This document shows positions 17,198 through 25,693 of a DNA stretch of 64,000 bases, piece by piece; positions within the stretch are counted from its first letter, which is position 1, and every line of letters starts with the position of its first letter. Under the pieces are notes generated by a model. It had not been told where the DNA came from, searched no databases, and saw only the letters and a program-made list of their open reading frames with translations. The translations under genes were made by a program, and so were the position numbers. Origin of the DNA: Actinomadura madurae (GTDB taxonomy: Bacteria; Actinomycetota; Actinomycetes; Streptosporangiales; Streptosporangiaceae); assembly GCF_900115095.1 (NCBI RefSeq), contig NZ_FOVH01000017.1:143282-207281 (forward strand). Reading direction: 5' to 3'.

Positions 17198-17944
17198 GTG
17201 GTGGCCATCACCGCGTCCGGGCTCGCGATCGGCATCGGCGTCGCGATCGACCGGCTCGTCCTGCCCGAGCTGCGGTCGGAGAAGACCGCCGCGTCCGGGC
17301 CCGAGAAGGACCCGTCGACCGTGTCCCTGCCGGGACCGCAGAGCGACCCGCTGGCCGGAACCGGGAACGGCTCCGGCACGGGCGCCGGCGGCGAGGGCTC
17401 GCCGAGCGCCGCGCCCTCGCCGACCACGGCGGAGCCGACGCCGCCGCTGAAGCCGATCCACCCGCGGACGACCGCCGCGGCGAAGCCGTCCAAGTCCGAC
17501 GCGCCGCCGAGGTCGGGCTCGCCGTCGTCCGGCGGCGGCTCCGCGGGCGGCAGCACCGGCGGCTCGTCGAGCACCGAGACCGCCGTGGTGACGCTGACCA
17601 ACGCCGAGCGCGCGAAGAACGGCTGCAAGGCGCTGCGCATCGACCAGCGGCTCGTCGTCGCGGCCCGCAAGCACTCCGCGGACATGGCGGCCAACAACTA
17701 CTTCGACCACACGTCCCGCAACGGCGACAGCCCGTGGAAGCGGATGGAGGACGCCGGCTACCCCAGCCCCGGCGCGGAGAACATCGCCAAGGGCTACCCG
17801 ACCGCCGCGGCCGTGGTGAAAGGCTGGATGAACAGCCCCGGGCACCGGGCCAACATCCTCAACTGCGGCCTGCGCGCCGTCGGGGTCGGCAAGGCCTCGG
17901 GCCCCGGCGGGCCGCTCTGGACGCAGAACTTCGGCTGGAAGTGA
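17198..17944 (+). CDS. CAP/SCP-domain envelope protein, N-terminus uncertain
   Basis: From GTG 17198 the protein has 248 residues: a membrane segment at once (VAITASGLAIGIGVAIDRLV), a long Ser/Pro/Gly-rich linker, and a C-terminal CAP domain (about 126-248) with LTNAERAKNGCKALRID, FDHTSRNGDSPW, GAENIAKGY and WMNSPGHRANILNC. CAP domains of this bacterial type are extracellular and mostly of unknown activity. The same frame is open upstream to 16880, with coding-like codon use from about 16922 and an Arg/Pro-rich cytosolic tail that would precede the membrane helix. No ATG, GTG or TTG exists there in frame, so the real start is unresolved. Confidence 0.8.
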   Translation: MVAITASGLAIGIGVAIDRLVLPELRSEKTAASGPEKDPSTVSLPGPQSDPLAGTGNGSGTGAGGEGSPSAAPSPTTAEPTPPLKPIHPRTTAAAKPSKSDAPPRSGSPSSGGGSAGGSTGGSSSTETAVVTLTNAERAKNGCKALRIDQRLVVAARKHSADMAANNYFDHTSRNGDSPWKRMEDAGYPSPGAENIAKGYPTAAAVVKGWMNSPGHRANILNCGLRAVGVGKASGPGGPLWTQNFGWK

Positions 17945-18063
17945 CCCCCGCGTTCCTCGCGGTCATGACCTTCGGGAAATCACCGGCGTCCGGTTCGCCC
18001 CCATGTCATGGTGGGTGTCTCGAAGGTCCAGAGCCCTGAACGAGGAACGGTAAGGTCCACACC

Positions 18064-19251
18064 ATGGGTTATCCGGGCGATCAAGGCAAACCCGGCGACT
18101 GGCCTCCGCGGCAGTCGCCGCACGCGCCGTACGGACCCGGAGAAGAAGCGCCGCCGTACGGCCACGACAACAACGAAGCCCCCTTCGCACCGCGCGACGA
18201 GGCGCCGGGCGCCAGGCCGTTCGGGCAGGAGCCGTTCGGGCAGGAGCCCTTCGCCCAGGAGCCGTTCGGCCAAGAGCCGTTCGGCCAGGGGGCGTACGGG
18301 CAGCCGTCCAGTAACGAGCCGCTCGGGCAGCCGTCCGGCAACGAGCCGTTCGGCGGGTCGCCCGCCGGCGACACCGCCGCGTGGTCCGACCAGCCGCCCG
18401 CGTGGGGAGACGAGCCCGTCGCGGGCAACGTGGCCGGCCCGGACCCCTACGGCGCCTACGAGGGCCCGCCTCCGGGCCCGGCCGGCGGCCCCGGCGGCGG
18501 GCCGGTCCCGCCCGAGCGCCGCCGCAACCTCCCGCTGATCATCGGCGGCGCGGCGGTCGCCGGGATCCTGCTCATCGGCGGCGGTGTCGGGCTGTCGTCG
18601 ATGCTCAAGGGCGACGACGAGCCGGAGAAGAAGGCACCGGCCGGCGCCGCCTCCAAGCAGCCCCAGGCGACGCCGAGCCCCACCAAGCCCGTCCTCGCGC
18701 CGGTGAAGCTGCAGAGCCGCACCACCGACCCCTCGCCGCTGACCCTCAAGGAGGTCTTCGGCAAGAGCAGGTTCACCGCGGGCGGCCACAAGTACGTCCG
18801 CACGGCCGTCAACTCGCAGAAGAGCTGCACCGGCGTCGTCGGCGGCACGACCCTGGAGAAGACTTTCAAGAAGGGGCGCTGCACGCAGGCGCTCCGCGCC
18901 ACCTACGCGCTCAGCACCGGCGCCCTCATCGGGACGGTCGGCGTCTTCAACCTGGAGAACGAGAAGGCGGCCAAGCTGGCCGTCAAGGCCGCGGGCGGCA
19001 AGGACGCCTTCCTCCAGGCGCTGCCCGGCAAGGGCGTCTCGAAGAACAACGGCAAGGGCGAGGCGCTCGGCACGTCGCAGGCGCGCGGCCACTACGTCAT
19101 CATGACGTGGGTGCAGCGGCCGGACGGCAAGAAGATAGCGACCAAGTACCATGCCGCCGTCCGGGTCTTCGGCACTCAGATGGTCAAGGGCAGCAACCTG
19201 GCCCTGGCCCTGCACTACAGGGAAACCGAAGGCAAGCCCCTCCAAAAGTGA
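18064..19251 (+). CDS. Single-pass membrane protein with GQEPF repeats; first of two tandem paralogues
   Basis: A 395-residue protein of unknown function. The cytosolic N-terminus is low-complexity; residues 51-98 contain about seven imperfect repeats of FGQEP/GNEPF. One helix (about 156-178, LIIGGAAVAGILLIGGGVGL) follows basic ERRRN, so the C-terminus should be outside the membrane. After a Pro-rich linker a domain of about 160 residues (LTLKEVFGKSRFTAGGHKYV to the end) contains two cysteines (SCTGVVGG, GRCTQALRATY) that may form a disulfide. The same domain plan is repeated in the next gene. AAGG lies eight bases before the ATG. Confidence 0.72.
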   Translation: MGYPGDQGKPGDWPPRQSPHAPYGPGEEAPPYGHDNNEAPFAPRDEAPGARPFGQEPFGQEPFAQEPFGQEPFGQGAYGQPSSNEPLGQPSGNEPFGGSPAGDTAAWSDQPPAWGDEPVAGNVAGPDPYGAYEGPPPGPAGGPGGGPVPPERRRNLPLIIGGAAVAGILLIGGGVGLSSMLKGDDEPEKKAPAGAASKQPQATPSPTKPVLAPVKLQSRTTDPSPLTLKEVFGKSRFTAGGHKYVRTAVNSQKSCTGVVGGTTLEKTFKKGRCTQALRATYALSTGALIGTVGVFNLENEKAAKLAVKAAGGKDAFLQALPGKGVSKNNGKGEALGTSQARGHYVIMTWVQRPDGKKIATKYHAAVRVFGTQMVKGSNLALALHYRETEGKPLQK

Positions 19252-19275
19252 CCTGGTTGAATACCCTCTCTGCTT

Positions 19276-20883
19276 ATGTCTGGACCTAGAGACACCCGGG
19301 AGACCGCCGAGGACGCGGGCACGGCCGCCGTCCCCGCCGACGCGGCCCCGCCCAGTTTCGGCGGTGCGGCTCCCCCCGCCGACGCGGTCGCCGAGGAGGC
19401 GCCGCAGGCGGAGTCCGCCTCCCTCAAGCTCCCAGCCTTCGGCCTGGAGGCCCCCTGGTGGGCCGCCGAGTCCGCGGACACCTCCCCGCCGGAGGACGAC
19501 GACCCGCAGGACGCGGAGGCGCGGCCGGAACCGGTGGCCGAGGACGAGCCGGACACCCCACGGGCCGAGCCTGAGCCCGCCGCGGCTCCGCCCGGGACGC
19601 TGGTCGCGGGCGAGGGGGTCCCGAGCGTCGACTCGCGCCGGGCCGTCCCCGCCGAGCCGATCGTCAAGCCCCCGGTCTCCCCGGACGACACCGACCCCGA
19701 CGGCTTCAAGCCCATCCCGGCGGAGGACGAGAACCCGTCCGACGATCCTCGGGACGAGGTGTCCGAGGACGCCGCCGAACAGGGCGGCCAGGACGACGCC
19801 ACCGCGGCGAGCGAGACACCGCGGGACGAGACCACCCCGGAAGAAACCGCGGACGACACCGCCGTGGACGACACCGTCGTGGAGGGGACCCCCACCCCCG
19901 TCTCGGCGTTCGAGAAGGCCAAGGAGGCCGAGGACGCGGCGCCCCTCGCCCCGGTCCTCGTCCCGGACGCGATCCTGCCGCCCGGGTTCGTCCCGCCCAC
20001 CGGCAGCGGCCCGTTCCCCAGCACCGAACCCGACGCGGGCGCCGCGCCGACCGCCGAGCAGCCCGCGGTGATCACGCCGGTCTACCACGCCGAGGGCGGC
20101 GTCCCGAACGACACGCCTCCACCGCCCGGGCGACCCCCGCGGGACACCGCGGGCCAGGGCGGGAACAAGCGCCGGACCCTGCTGATCGGCGGCGGCGCGG
20201 CGATCATCCTCGCCGCGGCGGCCGCCCTGTTCCTCGTCGGCGGGACGGGTGCGAGCGGCGAAGGCGGCGGGAAGAAGCAGAGCGGTGAGCCGCCGCCGGT
20301 GTCGCAGTCCACCCCGCCCGCCACGCCGTCCCCCGGCGCCGGCGGTGGCGGCGGCGCGCCGGCGACGCGCATCGACAACGAGAAGACCGACCCCGGCGAC
20401 CTGGCGTTCCACGACGTCTTCCCGGCCGAGATTCTGCGGCTCGGCGGCCGGACCTTCACCCGCGACCGCTGGTCCCTCAACCGGGACGTCGCGTACGCGG
20501 CGCGCGGCTCGATGCTCGCCACCCTGAAACGGGAGAGGTGCCGCAAGATCGTCCGCGCGACGTACATCGACCCGCGCAGCAAGCTCGCCGTCACCTCCGG
20601 CATCGCGGTGATGCCGACGAAGGCGGCGGCGCTCACCGTCAGCAAGGCGGGCGACCCCGCCAAGTACGAGTGGTTCCGCGGCATGGCGGGCAAGCGCTCC
20701 CCGGACATCGACCGGGCCGGCGGGTACGCGGCGGCGACCGTCCGCGGCCGGTACGTCGCCTACGCCTACGTGCAGTGGGCGAACGGCAGGACGGCCGAGC
20801 CCGGCGACCCGACGATCAAGAAGATCGCGCAGCAGTTCCTCGACCACGACCTGCGCCCGATCGTGCAACGCGCCGGGGGCTGA
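19276..20883 (+). CDS. Single-pass membrane protein, second tandem paralogue with long acidic N-terminus
   Basis: A 535-residue protein. Residues 1-295 are acidic and Ala/Pro-rich, probably disordered. One helix (301-322, TLLIGGGAAIILAAAAALFLV) follows NKRR, placing the C-terminus outside. The extracellular domain (about 375-535) aligns by pattern with the preceding gene: LAFHDVFPAEILRLGGRTFT, then ERCRKIVRATYIDPRSKLAVTSGI, then RGRYVAYAYVQWANG. A cysteine-rich RC motif is shared. The ATG lies 24 bases after the preceding stop and no Shine-Dalgarno sequence is visible, which suggests coupling or a leaderless transcript. Function unknown. Confidence 0.72.
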   Translation: MSGPRDTRETAEDAGTAAVPADAAPPSFGGAAPPADAVAEEAPQAESASLKLPAFGLEAPWWAAESADTSPPEDDDPQDAEARPEPVAEDEPDTPRAEPEPAAAPPGTLVAGEGVPSVDSRRAVPAEPIVKPPVSPDDTDPDGFKPIPAEDENPSDDPRDEVSEDAAEQGGQDDATAASETPRDETTPEETADDTAVDDTVVEGTPTPVSAFEKAKEAEDAAPLAPVLVPDAILPPGFVPPTGSGPFPSTEPDAGAAPTAEQPAVITPVYHAEGGVPNDTPPPPGRPPRDTAGQGGNKRRTLLIGGGAAIILAAAAALFLVGGTGASGEGGGKKQSGEPPPVSQSTPPATPSPGAGGGGGAPATRIDNEKTDPGDLAFHDVFPAEILRLGGRTFTRDRWSLNRDVAYAARGSMLATLKRERCRKIVRATYIDPRSKLAVTSGIAVMPTKAAALTVSKAGDPAKYEWFRGMAGKRSPDIDRAGGYAAATVRGRYVAYAYVQWANGRTAEPGDPTIKKIAQQFLDHDLRPIVQRAGG

Positions 20884-20904
20884 GCCGGCGCGGACGCCCG
20901 CGGG

Positions 20905-21801
20905 TCAGCCGCCCTGCCGGGGCGCGGCCCCGCCGGACGGGGCGGGCTGCTCCGCGGCCGCCGCGGCGGCGGTGGCGTTCAGCGTCCGGACGCGGCGGGT
21001 CTCCTGGGCGCGGCGGGCCAGGCTGTCGTCGTCCGGGTAGCGGATCTCCTCCAGGCACAGGCCGTGCGCCGGCGCGACGTTCACCCCCGAGTCGCGGACG
21101 CGGGCGGCGAGCACCTGCGCGGGCCAGTCGGCCTCGCGCCGCCCGTCCCCGACCATGAGCAGGGCGCCGACGAGCGCGCGGACCATCGAGTGGCAGAACG
21201 CGTCGGCCTCCACGGTCGCGAGCGCCAGGTGCGGGTCACGGTCGTCGCGGGCCCACTCGTACCGCAGCAGCTCGCGGATCGTCGTCGCGCCCTCCCGCTT
21301 CCGGCAGTACGCCGCGAAGTCGTTCTCCCCCACCAGCAGCCGCGCGGCCTCGTTCATCCGGCCGAGGTTCAGCGGGCGCGGGTGCCACAGCACGTCGTGG
21401 CGGCGCAGCGGGTCCACCCCGACCGGGTTGTCGCACACCCGGTACACGTAGCGGCGGGACAGCGCGGAGAAGCGCGCGTCGAACCCCTCGGGCGCGACCG
21501 ACACGCGCCACACCCGCACGTCCGGCGGCAGCAGCCCGGCGAGCCGGCGCGGCATCGTCCCGTTGATCGCCGAGTAGGCGGCCACCGGGACGACCAGGTG
21601 GGCGACCTGCCCGCGCGCGTGGACGCCGGCGTCGGTGCGTCCCGCGACGGTGAGCATGGGCGGCGGGTCCAGGCGCAGCATCCGCGCCAGCGCGTCCTCG
21701 ATGACGCCCTGGACGGTCCGCTGGTTCGGCTGCCTCGCCCAGCCCGCGAAGTCCGACCCGTCGTAGCCGATGTCGAGCCGGAGTCGTACCAGAGCGGTCA
21801 T
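20905..21801 (-). CDS. truA: tRNA pseudouridine(38-40) synthase TruA
   Basis: A 298-residue enzyme that converts U38-U40 in tRNA anticodon arms to pseudouridine. Landmarks are RLRLDIGYDGSDFAGWARQP at the N-terminus, the catalytic loop GRTDAGVHARGQ with Asp57, FDARFSALSRRYVYR and the C-terminal HSMVRALVGALLMVGDG. ATG 21801 was preferred because TruA usually begins a few residues before RLRLD; an in-frame ATG at 21825 would add eight residues. It lies downstream of rplQ, as in many bacteria, but beyond a good terminator. The C-terminal 25 residues are Ala/Pro-rich and species-specific. Confidence 0.95.
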   Translation of the reverse strand: MTALVRLRLDIGYDGSDFAGWARQPNQRTVQGVIEDALARMLRLDPPPMLTVAGRTDAGVHARGQVAHLVVPVAAYSAINGTMPRRLAGLLPPDVRVWRVSVAPEGFDARFSALSRRYVYRVCDNPVGVDPLRRHDVLWHPRPLNLGRMNEAARLLVGENDFAAYCRKREGATTIRELLRYEWARDDRDPHLALATVEADAFCHSMVRALVGALLMVGDGRREADWPAQVLAARVRDSGVNVAPAHGLCLEEIRYPDDDSLARRAQETRRVRTLNATAAAAAAEQPAPSGGAAPRQGG

Positions 21802-21936
21802 GTCAGCCGTATCGTCCCTCTGCACCGTGCGTCCGTTCCCCCCGATGATCCGCGTCCATCGGGCACTTCCCTGACACGCTCCCCGCTTAACCGCCGCCCG
21901 CCTGCCATGACCATGAGATCAAGTCTGGCAAAGTTC

Positions 21937-21968
21937 GGGCCCGCCGTCCCGAAGGAAACGGCGGGCCC
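21937..21968 (-). terminator. Terminator after rplQ
   Basis: An 11-bp perfect stem (GGGCCCGCCGT/ACGGCGGGCCC) with a 10-base loop lies 43 bases after the rplQ stop. GAACTTTGCC follows on the transcribed strand. It probably ends the infA-to-rplQ transcript. Confidence 0.75.
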
Positions 21969-22010
21969 TCACGAATGTCGAGCAAACGCTCGCCTAGGTC
22001 GCGTGGAGAA

Positions 22011-22586
22011 CTACTCCTTGCCCTCGGCCTTGGCGTCGTCCTCGGCGTCATCCTTGGCCTCGTCCGCCGCGGTGTCGTCCTGCCCGGCCTTCGCGTCCGC
22101 GGCCTCGGGCTCGTCGTCGGCGGCGGCCTTGCTGAGGGTGACCTCGCCCTCGGCGGGCAGGTCCTCCTCGGCGATCGTGGGCGTGTCGGCCTTGCCGGTG
22201 GACGCGGCCAGCTGCTCCTGCACCAGCTCGATCACGGCCATCGGCGCGTTGTCGCCCTTGCGCGGGCCGATCTTGGTGATGCGGGTGTAGCCGCCGGGCC
22301 GGTTCTCGAAGCGCGGCGCGATCTCGGTGAAGAGCTCGTGCAGCACGCCCTTGTCGCGGATCGTGCGGGCCACCAGGCGCCGGTTGTGCAGGTCGCCCTT
22401 CTTGGCCTTGGTGATCAGCTTCTCCGCCAGCGGGCGGACCCGGCGGGCCTTGGCCTCGGTGGTGGTGATGCGGCCGTGCTCGAACAGGGCCGTGGCCAGG
22501 TTCGCCAGGATCAGCTTCTGGTGCGCCGCGCTACCGCCGAGGCGGGCGCCCTTGGTGGGCTGGGGCATGGTGCGTCCTTCCTGCAC
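22011..22586 (-). CDS. rplQ: 50S ribosomal protein L17
   Basis: A 191-residue L17. The family core occupies the first about 120 residues (MPQPTKGARLGGSAAHQKLI, LITKAKKGDLHNRRLV, GGYTRITKIGPRKGDNAPMA). The remaining 70 are an acidic Ala/Glu/Asp tail absent from the E. coli protein (127 residues) but usual in actinobacteria. It is the last gene of the alpha-type operon, downstream of rpoA and before a terminator. Confidence 0.97.
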   Translation of the reverse strand: MQEGRTMPQPTKGARLGGSAAHQKLILANLATALFEHGRITTTEAKARRVRPLAEKLITKAKKGDLHNRRLVARTIRDKGVLHELFTEIAPRFENRPGGYTRITKIGPRKGDNAPMAVIELVQEQLAASTGKADTPTIAEEDLPAEGEVTLSKAAADDEPEAADAKAGQDDTAADEAKDDAEDDAKAEGKE

Positions 22587-22663
22587 CGGCCGTATCAGGT
22601 ACCGGTGTCAGCTGGTTCCGGGACGGCCGGGGAACGGTGCCCCCGGCCGCCGGAATCGGGTGT

Positions 22664-23677
22664 CTAGTACTGCTCGGTCTCGGCGTAGCTCTGGTCGTCG
22701 TCGCCGTAGTTGTCCGCCGCCGCGCTCGGGTCGAACCCGGGCGGGGAGTCCTTCAGCGACAGGCCCATGTCGTTGAGCTTCTGCTTGACCTCTTCGATCG
22801 ACTTGGCGCCGAAGTTCCTGATGTCGAGCAGGTCCTGCTCGCTGCGGGCCACGAGCTCGCCCACCGAGTGGATGCCCTCGCGCTTCAGGCAGTTGTAGGA
22901 GCGGACCGTCAGGTTCAGCTCCTCGATCGGCAGGGCCAGGTCCGCGGCGAGCGCGGCGTCCGTCGGGGACGGGCCCATGTCGATGCCCTCGGCCTCGACG
23001 TTGAGCTCCCGGGCCAGCCCGAACAGCTCGACGAGGGTCTTGCCGGCGGACGCGACCGCGTCGCGCGGCAGCATGCACGCCTTGGTCTCCACGTCCAGGA
23101 TGAGGCGGTCGAAGTCGGTGCGCTGCTCGACTCGGGTGGCCTCGACCTTGTAGGTGACCTTGAGCACGGGCGAGTAGATGGAGTCGATCGGGATCCGGCC
23201 GATCTCCTGGCCCGGCTGCTTGTTCTGCGCGGCGGAGACGTAGCCGCGGCCGCGCTCGACCGTCAGCTCCATCTCCAGCTTGGCCTTGTTGTTCAGCGTG
23301 GCGATGTGCAGGTCCGGGTTGTGGACCTCGACGCCCGCGGGCGGCGCGATGTCGGCCGCGGTGACCTCGCCCGGCCCCTGCTTGCGCAGGTACATGACCA
23401 CGGGCTCGTCGTGCTCGGACGAGACGACGAGCTCCTTGAGGTTCAGGATGATGTCGGTGACGTCCTCCTTGACGCCCGGCACGGTGGAGAACTCGTGCAG
23501 GACGCCCTCGATCCGGATGCTGGTGACGGCCGCACCGGGGATCGAGGAGAGCAGGGTACGGCGCAGCGAGTTGCCGATCGTGTAGCCGAAGCCCGGCTCC
23601 AGCGGCTCGATGGTGAACCGCGACCGGTACTCGTCGACCTGCTCTTCGGTGAGAGTGGGACGCTGAGCGATGAGCAT
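22664..23677 (-). CDS. rpoA: RNA polymerase alpha subunit
   Basis: A 337-residue alpha subunit. The N-terminal assembly domain (1-230) shows LEPGFGYTIGNSLRRTLLSSIPG, GPGEVTAADI and RGYVSAAQNKQ. The C-terminal domain (about 245-315) shows IEELNLTVRSYNCLKREGI and DLLDIRNFGAKSIEEVKQKL, which contact UP elements and activators. An acidic tail ends the protein. It lies between rpsD and rplQ; a 13-bp stem-loop upstream separates it from rpsD. Confidence 0.98.
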   Translation of the reverse strand: MLIAQRPTLTEEQVDEYRSRFTIEPLEPGFGYTIGNSLRRTLLSSIPGAAVTSIRIEGVLHEFSTVPGVKEDVTDIILNLKELVVSSEHDEPVVMYLRKQGPGEVTAADIAPPAGVEVHNPDLHIATLNNKAKLEMELTVERGRGYVSAAQNKQPGQEIGRIPIDSIYSPVLKVTYKVEATRVEQRTDFDRLILDVETKACMLPRDAVASAGKTLVELFGLARELNVEAEGIDMGPSPTDAALAADLALPIEELNLTVRSYNCLKREGIHSVGELVARSEQDLLDIRNFGAKSIEEVKQKLNDMGLSLKDSPPGFDPSAAADNYGDDDQSYAETEQY

Positions 23678-23734
23678 GGTGATGCCTTCTTTCCGCGGTG
23701 CCCGCTATTTGACTACCGCGTTCGAGAGTGTTCC

Positions 23735-23775
23735 CCGTTCCGCCGGGATCCCACCCGGGGACCCCGGCGGAACGG
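23735..23775 (-). other. Stem-loop between rpsD and rpoA
   Basis: A 13-bp perfect stem (CCGTTCCGCCGGG with its complement) and 15-base loop begin nine bases after the rpsD stop. There is no U tract on the transcribed strand. It could be an attenuator, processing site or mRNA-protecting structure. Confidence 0.5.
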
Positions 23776-23783
23776 CGTGAGCC

Positions 23784-24410
23784 CTACTTGGAGTAGAGCT
23801 CGACGATCAGCTGCTCCTGGACGGGAGCGTCGATCTGCTGCCGGACGGGCAGCGAGTGCACGAGGATCCGCATCTTCTCGCCGTCCACCCCGAGCCACGC
23901 CGGGACCGGCCGATCGCCGACCTCGGCCTTGGCGACCTGGAACGGCGTCATCTCGGCCGACTTGGGCTTGACGTCGATGATGTCGGCCTCGCTCACGAGG
24001 GCCGACGGGATGTTGACCTTCGTGCCGTTGACCCGGATGTGGCCGTGCCGGATGAGCTGGCGGGCCATGTCGCGGGACTTGGCGAAGCCGCCCCGGTAGA
24101 CGACGTTGTCGAGCCGGCGCTCCAGCAGCGTGAGCAGGTTGTCGCCCGTCTTGCCCTGCTGGCGGTTCGCCTCGACGTAGTAGTTGTGGAACTGCCGCTC
24201 CAGCACGCCGTAGATGCGCCGAGCCTTCTGCTTCTCGCGGAGCTGCAGCAGGTACTCGGTCTCCTTGGGCCGGCCGCGTCCGTGCTCACCCGGCGGGTAG
24301 GGACGGATCTCGATCGGGCACTTCGGGCCCTCGCACTTGCTGCCCTTGAGGAACAGCTTCATCTTCTCGCGGCGGCAGAGCTTGCAGTCCGCACCGGTGT
24401 AACGAGCCAT
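23784..24410 (-). CDS. rpsD: 30S ribosomal protein S4
   Basis: A 208-residue S4. It has the N-terminal zinc-binding cysteines of the C+ form (CKLCRREKMKLFLKGSKCEGPKCP: Cys9, 12, 26, 31) and the S4 RNA-binding domain (RLDNVVYRGGFAKSRDMARQ, HGHIRVNGTKVNIPSALV). S4 nucleates 30S assembly and in other bacteria represses its own operon. A nested RNA structure directly upstream (24442-24504) is a candidate target for such control. Confidence 0.98.
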   Translation of the reverse strand: MARYTGADCKLCRREKMKLFLKGSKCEGPKCPIEIRPYPPGEHGRGRPKETEYLLQLREKQKARRIYGVLERQFHNYYVEANRQQGKTGDNLLTLLERRLDNVVYRGGFAKSRDMARQLIRHGHIRVNGTKVNIPSALVSEADIIDVKPKSAEMTPFQVAKAEVGDRPVPAWLGVDGEKMRILVHSLPVRQQIDAPVQEQLIVELYSK

Positions 24411-24441
24411 TGTTTCTAGATCTCCCCTGCCTCAGACGCGC

Positions 24442-24504
24442 CTGACCAGCACAGTGGCGGGCGGTGCCGCCTGTGCAGATTCCAGATTGCTCATCGCTGG
24501 TCAG
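24442..24504 (-). promoter_or_regulatory. Nested stem structure between rpsK and rpsD, candidate S4 leader
   Basis: CTGACCAGC (24442-24450) pairs with GCTGGTCAG (24496-24504), which overlaps the rpsK stop. Inside it GCACAG pairs with CTGTGC. The structure ends about 32 bases before the rpsD start codon. Regulation by S4 is inferred from position only. Confidence 0.4.
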
Positions 24505-24902
24505 ACCCTCCGGCGCTTCGGCGGGCGGCAGCCGTTGTGCGGAACGGGCGTGACGTCCTGGATCGAGCCCACCTCAAGACCGGTCGCCTGCAGCGACCGG
24601 ATGGCGGTCTCGCGGCCCGAACCCGGGCCCTTCACGAAGACGTCGACCTTGCGCATGCCGTGCTCCATCGCGCGCCGGGCGGCGGCCTCGGCGGCCTGCT
24701 GCGCGGCGAACGGGGTGGACTTGCGCGAGCCCTTGAACCCGACGTGGCCCGAGGAGGCCCAGGAGATCACGTTGCCGTTGGGGTCGGTGATCGAGACGAT
24801 CGTGTTGTTGAACGTGCTCTTGATGTGGGCGTGCCCGTGAGCGACGTTCTTCTTCTCCTTGCGGCGCACCTTCTTGGCGCCGACACGGCTCTTAGGAGGC
24901 AT
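24501..24902 (-). CDS. rpsK: 30S ribosomal protein S11
   Basis: A 133-residue S11 with landmarks GHAHIKSTFNNTIVSITDPN, SSGHVGFKGSRKSTPFAAQ, KGPGSGRETAIRSLQ and a final NGCRPPKRRRV. It forms part of the 30S platform around the mRNA exit. It follows rpsM after a 48-base gap in the infA-rpmJ-rpsM-rpsK-rpsD-rpoA-rplQ string. Confidence 0.98.
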   Translation of the reverse strand: MPPKSRVGAKKVRRKEKKNVAHGHAHIKSTFNNTIVSITDPNGNVISWASSGHVGFKGSRKSTPFAAQQAAEAAARRAMEHGMRKVDVFVKGPGSGRETAIRSLQATGLEVGSIQDVTPVPHNGCRPPKRRRV

Positions 24903-24950
24903 TCTGCTCTCTCTACTCTGAGGTCATCGATCCGGAGGACCGACTCCGGA

Positions 24951-25331
24951 CTACTTCTTGCCGGCCTTCTTCTTGCCGGCCACGGTCTTCTTCTTGCCCT
25001 TGCGGGTACGCGCGTTGGTCTGCGTGCGCTGACCGTGCACCGGAAGCCCGCGGCGGTGCCGGATGCCCTGGTAGCACCCGATCTCGATCTTGCGGCGGAT
25101 GTCCGCCTGGACCTCGCGGCGAAGATCACCCTCGATCTTGTAGTTCGCCTCGATCCAGTCGCGGAGCTTGACCAGCTCGTCGTCGCCGAGCTGGTGGACC
25201 CGCAGATCGCCGCTGACGTCGGTGCCCGCGAGGGTCTCCAGCGCCCGCGTCCGGCCGATGCCGAAGATGTAGGTGAGAGCGACCTCGAGGCGCTTGTCGC
25301 GCGGGAGGTCGACGCCGAGGAGGCGTGCCAT
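24951..25331 (-). CDS. rpsM: 30S ribosomal protein S13
   Basis: A 126-residue S13 in the 30S head. Landmarks are MARLLGVDLPRDKRLEVALT, YIFGIGRTRA and the C-terminal GIRHRRGLPVHGQRTQTNAR followed by a lysine-rich tail. ATG 25331 is the family start; the frame is open upstream, but that part overlaps strong hairpins and has no similarity. Confidence 0.98.
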   Translation of the reverse strand: MARLLGVDLPRDKRLEVALTYIFGIGRTRALETLAGTDVSGDLRVHQLGDDELVKLRDWIEANYKIEGDLRREVQADIRRKIEIGCYQGIRHRRGLPVHGQRTQTNARTRKGKKKTVAGKKKAGKK

Positions 25332-25444
25332 GTGGGCAGTCCCTTCATTCTCCCGGAGGTATGGACGCGTCGCCTCCGCACACACCCTGCCCGGGTGGCG
25401 GCCCCGGCCTCCGGAGGTCCGGGGGTGTTCCTCCACACGACGGT

Positions 25445-25475
25445 GCCGTACGACCCCGGGTGGGGTTCGTACGGC
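25445..25475 (-). other. Strong hairpin between rpmJ and rpsM
   Basis: GCCGTACGACCCC pairs with GGGG, one bulged T, and TCGTACGGC, giving 13 bp around a GGGT tetraloop. A second, bulged stem of about 11 bp lies at 25402-25424. Both sit in the 183-base gap between rpmJ and rpsM on the transcribed strand. Confidence 0.5.
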
Positions 25476-25514
25476 CCGGTGCGAAGGCTGCGATGCGCTT
25501 GCTGTGGTTGAGCG

Positions 25515-25628
25515 TCAGCCCTGACGCTGCTTGTGGCGCGGGTCGGAGCAGATCACCATGACCCGGCCGTGCCGGCGGATGACGCGGCACTTGTTGCAGA
25601 TCTTCTTGACGCTCGGCTTGACCTTCAC
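25515..25628 (-). CDS. rpmJ: 50S ribosomal protein L36
   Basis: A 37-residue protein, MKVKPSVKKICNKCRVIRRH and onward to RHKQRQG. Zinc-ribbon residues Cys11, Cys14, Cys27 and His32 are all present (C+ form). It starts with GTG at 25628, preceded by a purine-rich AGGAGACCCA. It is located between infA and rpsM, the standard place. The gene is short but unmistakable. Confidence 0.97.
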   Translation of the reverse strand: MKVKPSVKKICNKCRVIRRHGRVMVICSDPRHKQRQG

Positions 25629-25693
25629 TGGGTCTCCTAGGAATCAGGGTCACCCCCGCGCCGCCACGCACGGGGAAGGCAACCCCAGTGGTT

